Shown: piece by piece, positions 45,208 to 55,479 of the stretch
Position numbering within the stretch: the stretch's first letter is position 1
Layout of the letters: each line of letters begins with the position of its first letter
Assembly (NCBI RefSeq): GCF_900176035.1
Contig: NZ_FWWT01000022.1
Coordinates: 124,001 to 188,000, forward strand
Direction: 5' to 3'
Length of the DNA: 64,000 nucleotides
From: Desulfonispora thiosulfatigenes DSM 11270
GTDB lineage: Bacteria > Bacillota > Peptococcia > Peptococcales > Desulfonisporaceae
Translations under genes and position numbers: made by a program
Notes under the pieces: model-generated
Told to the model about the DNA's origin: nothing
Databases searched by the model: none
Seen by the model: the letters and a program-made list of their open reading frames with translations, nothing else

Positions 45208-45471
45208 ATGTTATTGTTTAAGTTGATAGTTACAGCTTTTGATGTAATGAGTTGGTTAATTATAGCTAGGGTATTATTGTCGTGGATACCACATAATCCC
45301 CAAAATATGATAATCAATTTCATATATGAATTAACAGAATTGATACTAGGACCTATTAGAAGATTTATGCCTAGTCTTGGAGGCTTAGACTTTTCACCAG
45401 TAATTGCTATTATATTTTTAGATTGGTTGTTAAAACCACTTGTTTTATCTTTATTAAGTATAATTCTTTAA
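45208..45471 (+). CDS. yggT: YggT-family membrane protein (YlmG)
   Basis: An 87-residue protein with two membrane helices separated by a conserved segment: LIIARVLLSWIPHNPQN in the first half, then ELILGPIRRFMPSLGGLDFSPVIAIIFL. This is the YggT signature. Family members lie near division genes in bacteria and chloroplasts; the molecular role is not settled. GAGGTG lies upstream of the ATG. The stop is immediately followed by the ylmH ATG. Confidence 0.92.
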   Translation: MLLFKLIVTAFDVMSWLIIARVLLSWIPHNPQNMIINFIYELTELILGPIRRFMPSLGGLDFSPVIAIIFLDWLLKPLVLSLLSIIL

Positions 45472-46248
45472 ATGAAAAAGGTGAATATAATTTTAAACAG
45501 TGATACAAAAGAGTTTATAAAAAGACTAGAAGATAAAGTAGAATTAGTTATAAAGAGAAATCAAGTACAGGTAACTGAATTTATAGACCCCTATTTATGT
45601 AAAGTCGGCGAAGATCTTTTAAAAAAGAATTCTTACATAAAATATTTAAGTTATGGTGGAACTGATGAATGTGAACGAAAAAGAATAATTATTTCACCCG
45701 ACTTCGTTGAAATGGACAGAGGCTTGTCTGGGATAAGTGTTATTGAATATAAAGGAAATTTGGAATATCTAAAGGTTAGTCATAGAGACTTTTTAGGTGC
45801 CTTACTGTCACTTGGAATTAAAAGAGAAAAAATTGGTGATATTTATCCTAATAATGATGGTTGTATAGTTATGATTAATGAGGAATTATCAGATTATATT
45901 ATTATAAATGCACCTAAAATTAAAGGCGTTCCTTTGACAGGTGTTAAGTTACCACTAGGTACTTGGCAACGGCCCAAAGAACAAACAAAAGATATTTTTG
46001 TGAGTTTAGCTTCGTTACGTTTAGACGCTGTTGTCGCAAATGGTTTTGGAATATCTAGAGCTAAAGCTTCTGAAGAAATCAAAAAAGGGAAAGTAAAAGT
46101 TAATTGGAGAGAAGTTCAAAGTTTATCAAATATTTGTGAGGAAAAAGATGTAATCTCTTTTAGAGGAAAAGGTAGAATTATTTTAGAAGAAGTAATTGGA
46201 CAAACTCACAAAGGACGAATAAAAACTAAAATCATACGTTTTCAGTAG
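45472..46248 (+). CDS. ylmH: S4-domain RNA-binding protein YlmH
   Basis: A 258-residue protein: an N-terminal domain (about 1-80), a central domain with [19 protein letters not shown], and a C-terminal S4 domain ([20 protein letters not shown] then KGKVKVNWR). YlmH binds ribosomal RNA and has been linked to rescue of stalled large subunits in Bacillus. It starts at ATG 45472, directly abutting the yggT stop, so coupling is likely. divIVA follows. Confidence 0.93.
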   Translation: MKKVNIILNSDTKEFIKRLEDKVELVIKRNQVQVTEFIDPYLCKVGEDLLKKNSYIKYLSYGGTDECERKRIIISPDFVEMDRGLSGISVIEYKGNLEYLKVSHRDFLGALLSLGIKREKIGDIYPNNDGCIVMINEELSDYIIINAPKIKGVPLTGVKLPLGTWQRPKEQTKDIFVSLASLRLDAVVANGFGISRAKASEEIKKGKVKVNWREVQSLSNICEEKDVISFRGKGRIILEEVIGQTHKGRIKTKIIRFQ

Positions 46249-46259
46249 GAGGGATAGGG

Positions 46260-46751
46260 GTGCTTACTCCATTAGATATACATAATAAAGAATTTAAGAG
46301 GTCATTACGTGGTTATGATGTAGACGAAGTAGACGAATTTTTAGATGAAGTGATAAAAGATTATGAAAAAACATATAAAGACAATTTAGATTTAAAAGAT
46401 AAAATTGAAAAAACTCAAGGTGATATAAATAGATATAAAGATTTAGAGGAAACTTTACATAATACACTTGTTCTAGCCCAAAAGACAGCTGAGGAAGTTA
46501 GAATTAATGCTCATAAAGAAGCTGAGTTAATTATACAAAAAGCACAAAAGGATGCAGAAAATATTATATCTGGAGCAAATCAAAAGATTATTGATATTAA
46601 GGTAGAGTATAAACAATTTCAAAATAATGTACAACAATTTAAAGCCCAATTTAAATCTTTTTTATTAACTCAACTTGAACTAGTGGAAGAAGAAAAAGCA
46701 AAAGAATCTGAAATGTATGGAGAAAATATTGTCCTTTCTAACGCAGAATGA
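46260..46751 (+). CDS. divIVA: cell-division/polarity protein DivIVA
   Basis: A membrane-curvature-binding coiled-coil scaffold at septa and poles. The start is GTG 46260 after GGAGGGATAGG. The 163 residues begin [20 protein letters not shown], the DivIVA membrane-binding N-terminus, then [17 protein letters not shown] and a long coiled coil with [20 protein letters not shown] repeats. It closes the sepF-yggT-ylmH-divIVA group. yggU overlaps its end by 35 bases. Confidence 0.96.
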   Translation: MLTPLDIHNKEFKRSLRGYDVDEVDEFLDEVIKDYEKTYKDNLDLKDKIEKTQGDINRYKDLEETLHNTLVLAQKTAEEVRINAHKEAELIIQKAQKDAENIISGANQKIIDIKVEYKQFQNNVQQFKAQFKSFLLTQLELVEEEKAKESEMYGENIVLSNAE

Positions 46752-47022
46752 GCAAGGAGTACAAATTAAGGTTAGGCTTCAGCCGAGGGCAAGTAAAAAT
46801 GAAATAAAAGGAATGCAGGGCGACAGTTTGAAATTAAGACTTACTTCTCCTCCAGTTGATGGGGAAGCAAATAATGCTTGTCAGCTTTTTTTTTCTAAGT
46901 TATGTAAAATTCCTAAAACTAATATACTTATAATAAGTGGGCATAAAAGTAGAAATAAAACCATCTTAATTAAAAACTTAACGAAGGAATCAATGACACA
47001 AATATTACAAGACTATATATAA
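46717..47022 (+). CDS. yggU: DUF167/YggU-family protein
   Basis: A 101-residue DUF167 protein. The sequence [20 protein letters not shown] then [18 protein letters not shown] and a late [11 protein letters not shown] segment are the family hallmarks. Function is not established. The ATG at 46717 lies inside divIVA. No strong ribosome site is visible, so it probably relies on coupling. Confidence 0.88.
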   Translation: MEKILSFLTQNEQGVQIKVRLQPRASKNEIKGMQGDSLKLRLTSPPVDGEANNACQLFFSKLCKIPKTNILIISGHKSRNKTILIKNLTKESMTQILQDYI

Positions 47023-47036
47023 AACCTATAAATTAA

Positions 47037-47083
47037 AAATCCAAAGCAAATTAAGTTAACTTAATCTAGCTTTGGATTTTTTT
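47037..47083 (+). terminator. intrinsic terminator closing the division cluster
   Basis: The stem AAATCCAAAGC (47037-47047) / GCTTTGGATTT (47069-47079) is followed by TTTTA. The loop contains the perfect 14-base palindrome TTAAGTTAACTTAA (47051-47064), which can extend the hairpin. The remaining 130 bases before glgB are AT-rich. They should hold the glycogen operon promoter; TATAAT at 47153-47158 is a candidate -10, with no well-spaced -35. Confidence 0.85.
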
Positions 47084-47216
47084 ATTAAAGGAATATATAA
47101 CCTAATATAGAATACAATAACTATGGTAGTTTTTTACAATAAGTGATGTTTATATAATTCTTTATATTAATATAAAATAATTATTACTACAATTTTAGAA
47201 AAAAGGGATGAAAAAT

Positions 47217-49138
47217 ATGGATACTATGTTACCAAGTGAGTATGAGCGATATTTATTTCACGAAGGGAGTTTAAATAAAAGTTATAAATTGATGGGATCA
47301 CAGATTGTAACCGAAAACAAAACTAAAGGCGTTCGTTTTAATGTGTGGGGTCCAAATGCAAAGGAAATTAAAATTGTAGGGGACTTTAACAATTGGAATG
47401 GTAAACATCATAATATGCATAAAATTTCTGGTTCTGGAATTTGGACTTTATTTATTCCTAATTTAGCAAAAGGTGATATTTATAAATATGAAATATATAC
47501 ATATTGGGGAGAAGTTTTTCAAAAATCAGACCCTTATGCCTTATATTCGGAATTAAGACCAAAGTCTGCTACGGTCATTTATGATTTAGATAACTATTCT
47601 TGGGAAGATTCCAATTGGCAAAAGAAAAAAATATCTTATGAATCTATATATAATAAACCGATAAATATATATGAGGTGCATCTTGGTTCATGGAAAAGAA
47701 AAAAAATGGAGACACATATAACTATCGTGAATTAGCAATGCATTTAGTTGAATATGTAAAGGATATGGGATATACCCACATTGAGTTGTTACCAATAATG
47801 GAGCATCCTTTTGATGGGTCATGGGGATATCAAATTACAGGTTATTTTTCAGTTACTAGCAGATTTGGGACTCCTGAAGATTTCAAATATTTTATAGATA
47901 AGTGTCATCAAAATGACATAGGTGTAATTTTAGATTGGGTACCTGCACATTTTTGTAAGGATGGTCATGGTTTAGCTAGATTTGACGGGACTAATATATA
48001 TGAAAAAGATGAAAATGAGCAATGGGGCACACTGAATTTTAATTATGGTACCCCAGAAGTAGTAAGTTTTCTTATTTCAAATGCTATTTTTTGGCTAAAC
48101 GAATATCATATAGATGGATTAAGGGTAGATGCAGTTGCTAGTATGCTTTATTTAGATTATGGAAATCAAAGCAAATGGCAGCCCAATAAATACGGTGGCA
48201 GGGAAAATCTAGAGGCTATTGATTTTATGAAAAAATTAAATGAAGCTGTTTTTAAGTATTTTCCAAATGCTTTAATGTTTGCAGAAGAATCAACAGAATG
48301 GCCATTAGTTACTAGACCTACACATATTGGCGGATTAGGTTACAACTATAAATGGAACATGGGTTGGATGAATGATATTTTAAAATATATGGAAATGGAT
48401 CCAATACATCGTAAATGGCATCATAATTTATTAACCTTTTCTTTTATGTATACTTTCTCAGAAAACTTTCTGTTACCTTTATCTCATGATGAAGTAGTGC
48501 ATGGAAAAAAATCTTTAATTGAAAGAATGCCAGGTGACTATTGGAAAAAGTTTGCAGGACTTAGAACTTTATATGCTTATATGATGAGTCACCCAGGAAA
48601 AAAGTTATTATTTATGGGAGGCGAATTTGGTCAGTTTATAGAATGGCGTTTTTATGATGAATTAGATTGGTTTTTATTAGATTATGATATGCATAACAAA
48701 TGTCAAATTTATGTAAGGGATTTAAATAAATTTTATTTAAAAGAAAAATCACTATATGAACAAGATCACAATTGGTCGGGCTTTGAATGGATTGATGCGA
48801 ATAATTTTAATCAAAGCATAATAGTATTAATGAGAATGGCAGAAAATAATGATGATTTTTTAATTGTTGTTTGTAATTTTACACCGGTTTTTTATGAAAA
48901 ATACCGTATTGGAGTACCTGTTTTAGGGGAATATAATGAGGTATTTAATAGTGATAAAGATATATATGGTGGATCAAACCAATTAAATGATGGAGTATTA
49001 ATAGCAGACAAGGAAAAATGGCATAATAAACCATATTCACTAGAATTAAAAGTTCCACCTTTAGCATGTATTTTTCTAAGAAATATTAAAAAAGAAATTG
49101 AAATTATTGATCCTAAAAATATTAAGGAGGAATTATGA
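47217..49138 (+). CDS. glgB: 1,4-alpha-glucan branching enzyme, interrupted by an apparent -1 frameshift
   Basis: GlgB creates alpha-1,6 branches in glycogen. Two overlapping frames together make one enzyme: 47217-47735 (start ATG 47217 after AAGGGAT) and 47690-49138. Switching back one base in the eight-A run at 47699-47706 gives ...[19 protein letters not shown]..., exactly the family sequence, and a 640-residue protein of normal length. N-terminal CBM48 ([18 protein letters not shown]) and GH13 catalytic parts ([34 protein letters not shown]) are intact. An internal GAGGTG plus ATG 47690 could alternatively start the catalytic half separately. Read strictly, the 5' frame stops at 47733-47735. 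Confidence 0.9.
47699..47706 (+). other. slippery A8 tract at the glgB frame switch
   Basis: Eight A at 47699-47706 contain A AAA AAA in the phase of the upstream frame (AGA AAA AAA ATG G). A -1 slip leads to AAT GGA GAC and the intact downstream frame. GAGGTG (47673-47678) lies 20 bases upstream. I see no convincing downstream pseudoknot. Confidence 0.6.
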
Positions 49139-51563
49139 TTAAGCTAGATAAAGAAAACTTTAAAAAAGCTTATTTAGAGAAATTTCAAGAGTGTCATGGG
49201 AAAAATTTAAGTGAAGGTACAGATATAGATAAATTTACAACCTTTGGAGCATTAATACGTGATCTTATGACGTCTCCTTGGATTAAAACTAATAATTTCT
49301 ATTTAGAAAAACAAAAAAACAAGTTTATTATTTTTCAATTGAGTTTTTATTAGGTAGTTTATTAAAATCATATTTAATAAATTTAGGGATAGAAGATGTG
49401 GCTAAAGAGGCGTTAAGTGAATTAGATATTGATTTAGATATGATTGAACATATAGAACATGATGCTGGCTTAGGTAATGGGGGTTTGGGTCGCTTAGCAG
49501 CTTGCTTTCTAGAATCTATGGCATCTCTTGGAATAGCTGGTCATGGTTGTGGAATCCGGTATAAATATGGATTATTTGAACAAAAAATCATTAACGGCTT
49601 TCAAGTGGAATTACCAGATAATTGGCTAAAGAATGGAAATGTATGGGAAATAAGAAAATCAGACAAATCCGTAGTAGTTAAATTTGGAGGAAACATACGT
49701 ATTCAAACTACAAATGGAAAAGATGAATTTATCCATGAAAACTATGAACCTATTTTAGGTGTACCTTATGATATGCCAGTAATTGGATACAAAAATGAAA
49801 TCGTTAATACACTGCGTTTATGGAGTGCTGAGTCTGAAAAAAGCGATTTTGATCTTTCTTCTTTTAATAAGGGAGATTATCAAAAGGCAGTAGAGTACAA
49901 AAATTCTGTTGAGGCTATATCTCAAATTCTTTACCCTGATGATAGTAGTTATGAAGGTAAAATTTTAAGACTTAAACAACAGTACTTTTTTGTTTCTAGT
50001 GGTTTACAAAGCATTGTTAGAAGATATAAAAAGAAAAATGGCTCCTTAGAAAATTTTGCAGAAAAAATTGCTGTTCATATAAATGACACTCATCCAGCTC
50101 TTTGTGTACCTGAGTTAATGCGAATTTTAATTGATGAAGAACATTTTGGTTGGGATGAAGCTTGGGATATTACGACAAATACTCTTTCTTATACAAATCA
50201 TACAATTTTGCCAGAAGCACTTGAAAAATGGCCAATTGACTTATTTAAGTCGTTGTTACCACGAATTTATATGATTGTAGAGGAAATAAATGAAAGATTT
50301 ACAAAAAGTCTATGGGACAAATATCCTGGCAACTGGGATTTAATAAGTGATTTAGCCGTGATAAGTAACGGGAATATTAAAATGGTAAACTTAGCTATCG
50401 TGGGAAGTAAATATGTTAATGGGGTAGCTAAAATTCATACAGAGATTCTAAAAAATAAAGTTATGAATAATTTCTATAACTTATATCCTCATAAATTTAA
50501 TAACAAAACGAACGGAGTAACTCACAGGAGATTTTTATTGAAAGCTAACCCAAAATTAAGTAATACTATTTCGGATGCTATTGGTACTAAATGGATTGAA
50601 AAGCCAACCGAATTAATGAAATTACTAAAATTTAAAGATGACCAATCCTTTAGAGAAAAGATAGCCATAGCTAAAAGGTATAATAAATCAATTTTGACTA
50701 AATATATAAAAGATGAATATAATTTAGTAATTGATGAAACGTCAATATTTGATGTTCATATTAAAAGAATTCATGCTTATAAACGACAATTAATGAATGT
50801 TTTTCATATTATGGATTTATATAATCGCTTAAAAGAAAACCCGAATTTAGATATAACACCTAGAACCTTTATTTTTGCAGGTAAAGCTGCCCCCGGGTAT
50901 GTGCTGGCAAAAGATATAATTAAATTAATTAATACGTTAGCTTTTAAAGTTAATAATGATAAATTAATTAAAGATAAAATAAAAATTATTTTTATTGAGA
51001 ATTATAATGTAACTTTAGCAGAAATGCTAATTCCAGCAGCTGATATTAGTGAGCAAATTTCAACAGCAAGTAAAGAAGCTTCTGGTACAGGAAATATGAA
51101 GTTTATGATGAATGGAGCTCTCACCTTAGGAACACTTGATGGTGCAAATGTTGAAATAAAAGATGAAGTTGGATACGAGAATATGTTTATCTTTGGTTTA
51201 AAAGCTGATGAAGTTATTCATTATTATGATAATGGTGGATATAATGCATGGCATGTATATAACCACGATTATCGAATTAAAAAAATACTTAATCAGCTTG
51301 TAGATGGTTTTTTTGAGCATGAGCCAGAAGAATTTAGACTAATTTATGATTCACTACTTGGTCACAACGATGAATTTTTTGTATTAAAAGATTTTTCCTC
51401 TTATGTAGATACGCAGTCATTAGTAGATGAAAAATATCGTGACAAACAAAGATGGAATAAAATGTGTATAAATAATATCGCCCATTCTGGTATTTTTTCT
51501 AGTGATCGAACAATATCAGAGTATGCTAAGCAAATATGGGAAATTAATGACAAATGGTTATAA
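49135..51563 (+). CDS. glgP: glycogen phosphorylase, interrupted by an apparent -1 frameshift
   Basis: GlgP releases glucose-1-phosphate from glycogen using PLP. The first frame (49135-49353) ends early. A -1 switch within the A7C tract at 49313-49320 gives ...[19 protein letters not shown]..., matching the family, and continues to 51563 for 809 residues, the normal length. Downstream motifs are complete: [50 protein letters not shown], and [20 protein letters not shown] with the PLP Lys. A GTG at 49398 with AGGGAT could start the second frame alone but would lose the conserved VYYFSIEF strand. The ATG overlaps the glgB stop by 4 bases. Confidence 0.9.
49313..49320 (+). other. slippery A AAA AAC heptamer at the glgP frame switch
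   Basis: Bases 49314-49320 read A AAA AAC in the phase of the upstream frame (CAA AAA AAC AAG). A -1 slip puts CAA GTT TAT next, restoring the phosphorylase frame. An AT-only stem (TTTATTAAA/TTTAATAAA) lies roughly 35 bases downstream; too weak to be a convincing stimulator. Confidence 0.6.
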
Positions 51564-51641
51564 ACAGGCATATAAATATCTATAAGTGAAAAATACAAAA
51601 ATAAAAATTATTTAAGTAAATAAGAATCAGGGGGTTAATTA

Positions 51642-52874
51642 ATGTCTAAAAAGGAATGCGTAGCTATGTTACTAGCAGGGGGGCAGGGAAGTAGACTTGG
51701 TGTATTAACACGTCAACTTGCGAAACCTGCTGTACCTTTTGGCGGCAAATATCGTATTATTGATTTTCCTTTAAGTAATTGTAAAAACTCTGGTATTGAT
51801 ACGGTAGGTGTTCTAACTCAATATAAACCATTTATTCTTAATTCTTATATAGGAATAGGAAGCACTTGGGATCTTGATAGCTCAATAGATGGAGGAGTAT
51901 ATTTACTCCCCCCTCATATGAGGGAAGATGGAGGTAAATGGTACAAGGGAACAGCTAATGCTATTTACCAAAACATTGATTTTATTGAAGATCATGACCC
52001 TGAATATGTTTTAATTATTTCGGGCGATCATATTTATAAAATGGATTATTCAATTATGTTAGATTACCATAAAGAAAAAAATGCTGATGCAACAATTGCA
52101 GTAATAGAGGTTACCTTAGATGAGGCTAGTAGATTCGGAATTATGAATGCAAATAGTAATGATAAAATATATGAATTTGAAGAAAAACCAGAACATCCTA
52201 AAAGTAATTTAGCTTCTATGGGTATTTATATTTTCAATTGGAAAGTATTAAAAGAATATTTAATGGAAGATGAAAAAAACTTAAATTCTAAAAATGATTT
52301 TGGAAAAAATATAATTCCATCTATGGTTGAAGATGAAATGAATGTGTATGCGTTTAAACATGAAGGATACTGGAAAGATGTCGGGACTATTGAGAGCTTC
52401 TTTGATGCTAATATGGATTTATTAGATGGAAAATCAGAATTAAATCTTTTCGATGAAAAAACTAAAGTATATTCAAAGAGCCTAACTTTACCACCACATT
52501 ACATTGCTGAAACGGCAAAGGTTAGTAATTCTTTTATCGCAGATGGTTGTCAAGTTTATGGGCAAGTTGAACATTCAATACTTTTTCCCGGTGTTTATGT
52601 AGGAAAAGATACTGTAATAAAGGATTCAGTGATTATGCCAAATGTAAAGACAGGTGAAAAATGTAAGATTAAAAAAAGTATTGTTTGTGAAAATACTTAT
52701 ATTGGTGAGTGTTCTACTATTGGTGTATATGATGCTTACAAAAATACAAATAATAATTATCCGGAGATAACAGTAATTGGAGAAAATGTTATAATACCTT
52801 CAAATACTAATATTATAAGTGGTAATACGATTAATTGTTGTGATGAAGATAAAAATATTGGCATGATTAGCTAG
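51642..52874 (+). CDS. glgC: glucose-1-phosphate adenylyltransferase, catalytic subunit
   Basis: Makes ADP-glucose, the committed step of glycogen synthesis. The 410-residue protein has the nucleotidyltransferase motif [40 protein letters not shown], the GTANAIYQN substrate loop, [19 protein letters not shown], and a C-terminal left-handed beta helix (hexapeptide repeats, about residue 290 on). GGGGG at 51630-51634 precedes the ATG. It is paired with glgD downstream, as in Bacillus. Confidence 0.97.
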   Translation: MSKKECVAMLLAGGQGSRLGVLTRQLAKPAVPFGGKYRIIDFPLSNCKNSGIDTVGVLTQYKPFILNSYIGIGSTWDLDSSIDGGVYLLPPHMREDGGKWYKGTANAIYQNIDFIEDHDPEYVLIISGDHIYKMDYSIMLDYHKEKNADATIAVIEVTLDEASRFGIMNANSNDKIYEFEEKPEHPKSNLASMGIYIFNWKVLKEYLMEDEKNLNSKNDFGKNIIPSMVEDEMNVYAFKHEGYWKDVGTIESFFDANMDLLDGKSELNLFDEKTKVYSKSLTLPPHYIAETAKVSNSFIADGCQVYGQVEHSILFPGVYVGKDTVIKDSVIMPNVKTGEKCKIKKSIVCENTYIGECSTIGVYDAYKNTNNNYPEITVIGENVIIPSNTNIISGNTINCCDEDKNIGMIS

Positions 52875-52887
52875 AGAAGGTGGATAT

Positions 52888-54003
52888 ATGAAAAATACAA
52901 TGGGTATTATTATGACAACTAAAAGTGATAAAATACTAAAAGGCTTAACCAAAGATAGGTCTATGGCGGCAGTACCATTTGGAGGAAGATATAGATTAAT
53001 TGATTTTCCTTTATCAAATATGGTTAATGCAGGAATCGTTAATATTGGGATAATTGTTTCTCATAAGTTTAGGGCACTTACAGATCATTTAGGATCAGGC
53101 AAGGAATGGGGGTTAAATAAAAAAAATGAGGGTTTATTTATTTTACCCTCTGATAGTCCAGGGATTTTAAATAAAACATTAAGAATAGATTTAAAAGACA
53201 TCTATGTAAATATAGATTATATTGAAAGATCATTTGAAAAGTATGTAGTAATAGCAGGTGTTAATATAATTCATTCAATTGATCTTAAGGAATTAATTTC
53301 AAATCATATTCAAAAAGAAAGTGATATAACGTTAACATATAAAGTTGTAGATAGAAATGAAGAAATATATTCTGATTGTGCTTTTATTGATATTAATGAT
53401 CAAGATAGAGTTATCAGGATAGATAAAGATAATGATTCTTGGGATATGGATAAATTATCATTAGAAGTTTGTATTTTAGAAAGAGAATTACTATTAGAAA
53501 TACTTGAAGTAGCAGTAAAGTCTGGTATTTGGGATTTTGAAGATTTATTAAATAGAAATATGGAAGAATTAAAAGTCTATGGTTATGAACATGAAGGATA
53601 TGTAGCTAATATAAATTCATTAGATAATTACTATAAGTATAGTAAAGGGTTACTTGATCCAAATATTCAACAAGAACTATTTTTTAAAAATGGTAAAATT
53701 AGAACTAAAACTAAAGATGGTCCACCTACGAATTATAGATCAAGTTCAACTATTAAGAATGCATTAGTATCAAGTGGATGTTTAATAGAAGGAACATTAG
53801 AATCAAGCCTATTATCTAGAAATGTCAAAATAGGTGAAAACTCACTTGTAAGAAATAGTATAATTATGCAAAGCTGCCATATCGAAGAAAATGTAGTTTT
53901 AGAAAATGTAATTTTAGATAAAAATGTTCATGTTACAAAAGGAAAGGTTTTAAAAGGTAGTGAAAACAATATTATTTTAATCGGTAAAAATACTGTTATA
54001 TAG
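52888..54003 (+). CDS. glgD: glucose-1-phosphate adenylyltransferase subunit GlgD
   Basis: A 371-residue GlgC paralogue that acts as the partner subunit. The fold is kept (VPFGGRYRLIDFPLSNMVNAG, C-terminal beta helix with SSTIKNALVSSGCLIEG), but the catalytic signature is degenerate. The N-terminus GIIMTTKSDKILKGLT lacks the GGxGxRL phosphate loop, and the SGDH motif reads AGVNIIHSID. GlgD in Bacillus boosts GlgC activity; the same is inferred here. It starts 13 bases after glgC behind GAAGGTGG. Confidence 0.95.
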   Translation: MKNTMGIIMTTKSDKILKGLTKDRSMAAVPFGGRYRLIDFPLSNMVNAGIVNIGIIVSHKFRALTDHLGSGKEWGLNKKNEGLFILPSDSPGILNKTLRIDLKDIYVNIDYIERSFEKYVVIAGVNIIHSIDLKELISNHIQKESDITLTYKVVDRNEEIYSDCAFIDINDQDRVIRIDKDNDSWDMDKLSLEVCILERELLLEILEVAVKSGIWDFEDLLNRNMEELKVYGYEHEGYVANINSLDNYYKYSKGLLDPNIQQELFFKNGKIRTKTKDGPPTNYRSSSTIKNALVSSGCLIEGTLESSLLSRNVKIGENSLVRNSIIMQSCHIEENVVLENVILDKNVHVTKGKVLKGSENNIILIGKNTVI

Positions 54004-54017
54004 GAAAGGAAAATATC

Positions 54018-55451
54018 ATGAAAGTACTTTATGCGGCAGCTGAAAGCGCACCTTTTGTCCAAAGTGGAGGATTAGGAGAGGTTATAGGATCTTTACCAAA
54101 ATATTTAAAAAAGCAACAAGTAGATGTGCGAGTTATTTTACCAAAATATGAAGATATCAATGATGTCTTTAAAGATAAAATGAAATATATTACAGATTTT
54201 CTTGTACCCATAGGATGGAGAAAACAGTATTGTGGGATTAGTAAATTAATTCATGAAAACATTACTTTCTATTTCGTCGACAATGAATATTATTTTAAAA
54301 GAAAAGGCTTATATGGATACCCCGATGATGGGGAACGTTTTGCGTTTTTTAATAAAGCTGTATTAGAAGCTTTACCTTATTTGGATTTTACCCCTGATAT
54401 CATTCACTGCCATGATTGGCATACTGGGATGCTAAGTGTATTACTTGATAGTAATTATAAAAACAATCCTTTTTATCAGAATATTAAAACAGTTTATTCA
54501 ATACATAATCTTAAATATCAAGGCGTTTTTCCTAGATCAGTTTTAACTGAGTTGTTTAATTTAAGTGAAAATTATTTTGTGACAGATAAATTAGAGTTTT
54601 ATGGGGATATTAATTTTATGAAAGGTGGTATAGTTTTTTCTAATTTAGTTACTACGGTTAGTAAAAGTTATGCTGAAGAAATTAAATATCCCTACTTTGG
54701 AGAAAATCTAGATGGACTTCTTAGACAAAAGGAATATAAATTAAGAGGTATTTTAAATGGTATAGACTTTGAGAAATTTGACCCTCAAAAAGATAAAAAC
54801 TTATTTGTGAATTATAAAAATTCTTTATCAAAAAAGAACAAAAATAAAATAAAATTGCAAGAACAACTTGGTTTACCAGTAAATGAAAATACACCTATTA
54901 TTTCCATTGTGTCGCGCTTAGCAAATCAAAAAGGTTTAGATTTAGTTGAACGTATATTAGATGAGATGTTAAATCTTGATATTCAAATGGTTGTTTTAGG
55001 AACAGGAGAAAAGAAATACGAAGATATGTTTAAATATTTTGCTTATAAATATCCGACTAAGTTATCCCTTAATCTATATTTTGAGGGAAGTATTGCTCAA
55101 AAAATATATGCAGGATCTGATTTGTTTTTAATGCCTTCGCTTTTTGAACCCTGCGGACTAGGGCAATTAATTGCACTACGATATGGAACTATTCCAATAG
55201 TAAGGGAAACAGGTGGTTTAAAAGATACAATTGTCCCATTTAATGAGTATACAGATAAAGGTAATGGTTTTAGTTTTGCAAATTATAATGCTCATGAATT
55301 ATTATTTACGATTAAACGAGCTCTTAGTTTTTATCAGGATAAAAAGTTATGGTCTAAGTTAGTAGAAAGAGCTACTAAAGAAGATAATAGCTGGGAGAAA
55401 TCTTCCTTAGAATATAAGAATCTTTATCAAGAATTGATAGATATTAAATAA
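54018..55451 (+). CDS. glgA: glycogen synthase (ADP-glucose type, GT5)
   Basis: Extends alpha-1,4 chains from ADP-glucose. It is 477 residues with two Rossmann domains: IIHCHDWHTGML and YSIHNLKYQG in the first, SRLANQKGLDLV and FEPCGLGQLIALRYG with the catalytic Glu in the second. Oddly, the N-terminal ADP-glucose-binding motif, normally K-x-G-G-L, reads Q15-S-G-G-L; the residue equivalent to Lys15 of the E. coli enzyme is Gln. AGGAAAGG precedes the ATG. Confidence 0.95.
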   Translation: MKVLYAAAESAPFVQSGGLGEVIGSLPKYLKKQQVDVRVILPKYEDINDVFKDKMKYITDFLVPIGWRKQYCGISKLIHENITFYFVDNEYYFKRKGLYGYPDDGERFAFFNKAVLEALPYLDFTPDIIHCHDWHTGMLSVLLDSNYKNNPFYQNIKTVYSIHNLKYQGVFPRSVLTELFNLSENYFVTDKLEFYGDINFMKGGIVFSNLVTTVSKSYAEEIKYPYFGENLDGLLRQKEYKLRGILNGIDFEKFDPQKDKNLFVNYKNSLSKKNKNKIKLQEQLGLPVNENTPIISIVSRLANQKGLDLVERILDEMLNLDIQMVVLGTGEKKYEDMFKYFAYKYPTKLSLNLYFEGSIAQKIYAGSDLFLMPSLFEPCGLGQLIALRYGTIPIVRETGGLKDTIVPFNEYTDKGNGFSFANYNAHELLFTIKRALSFYQDKKLWSKLVERATKEDNSWEKSSLEYKNLYQELIDIK

Positions 55452-55479
55452 GGTAATTATATTGGATGGTGTAATATTG

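Noticed and set aside
47690-49138. Catalytic half of glgB as an independent gene
   Set aside because: It has GAGGTG and an ATG, but the first frame supplies the missing N-terminal domain and joins seamlessly at the A8 tract, so one interrupted gene is the simpler reading. Kept as an alternative in the finding.
49398-51563. glgP second frame as an independent gene from GTG 49398
   Set aside because: This would drop the conserved VYYFSIEF strand encoded just upstream in the same frame.
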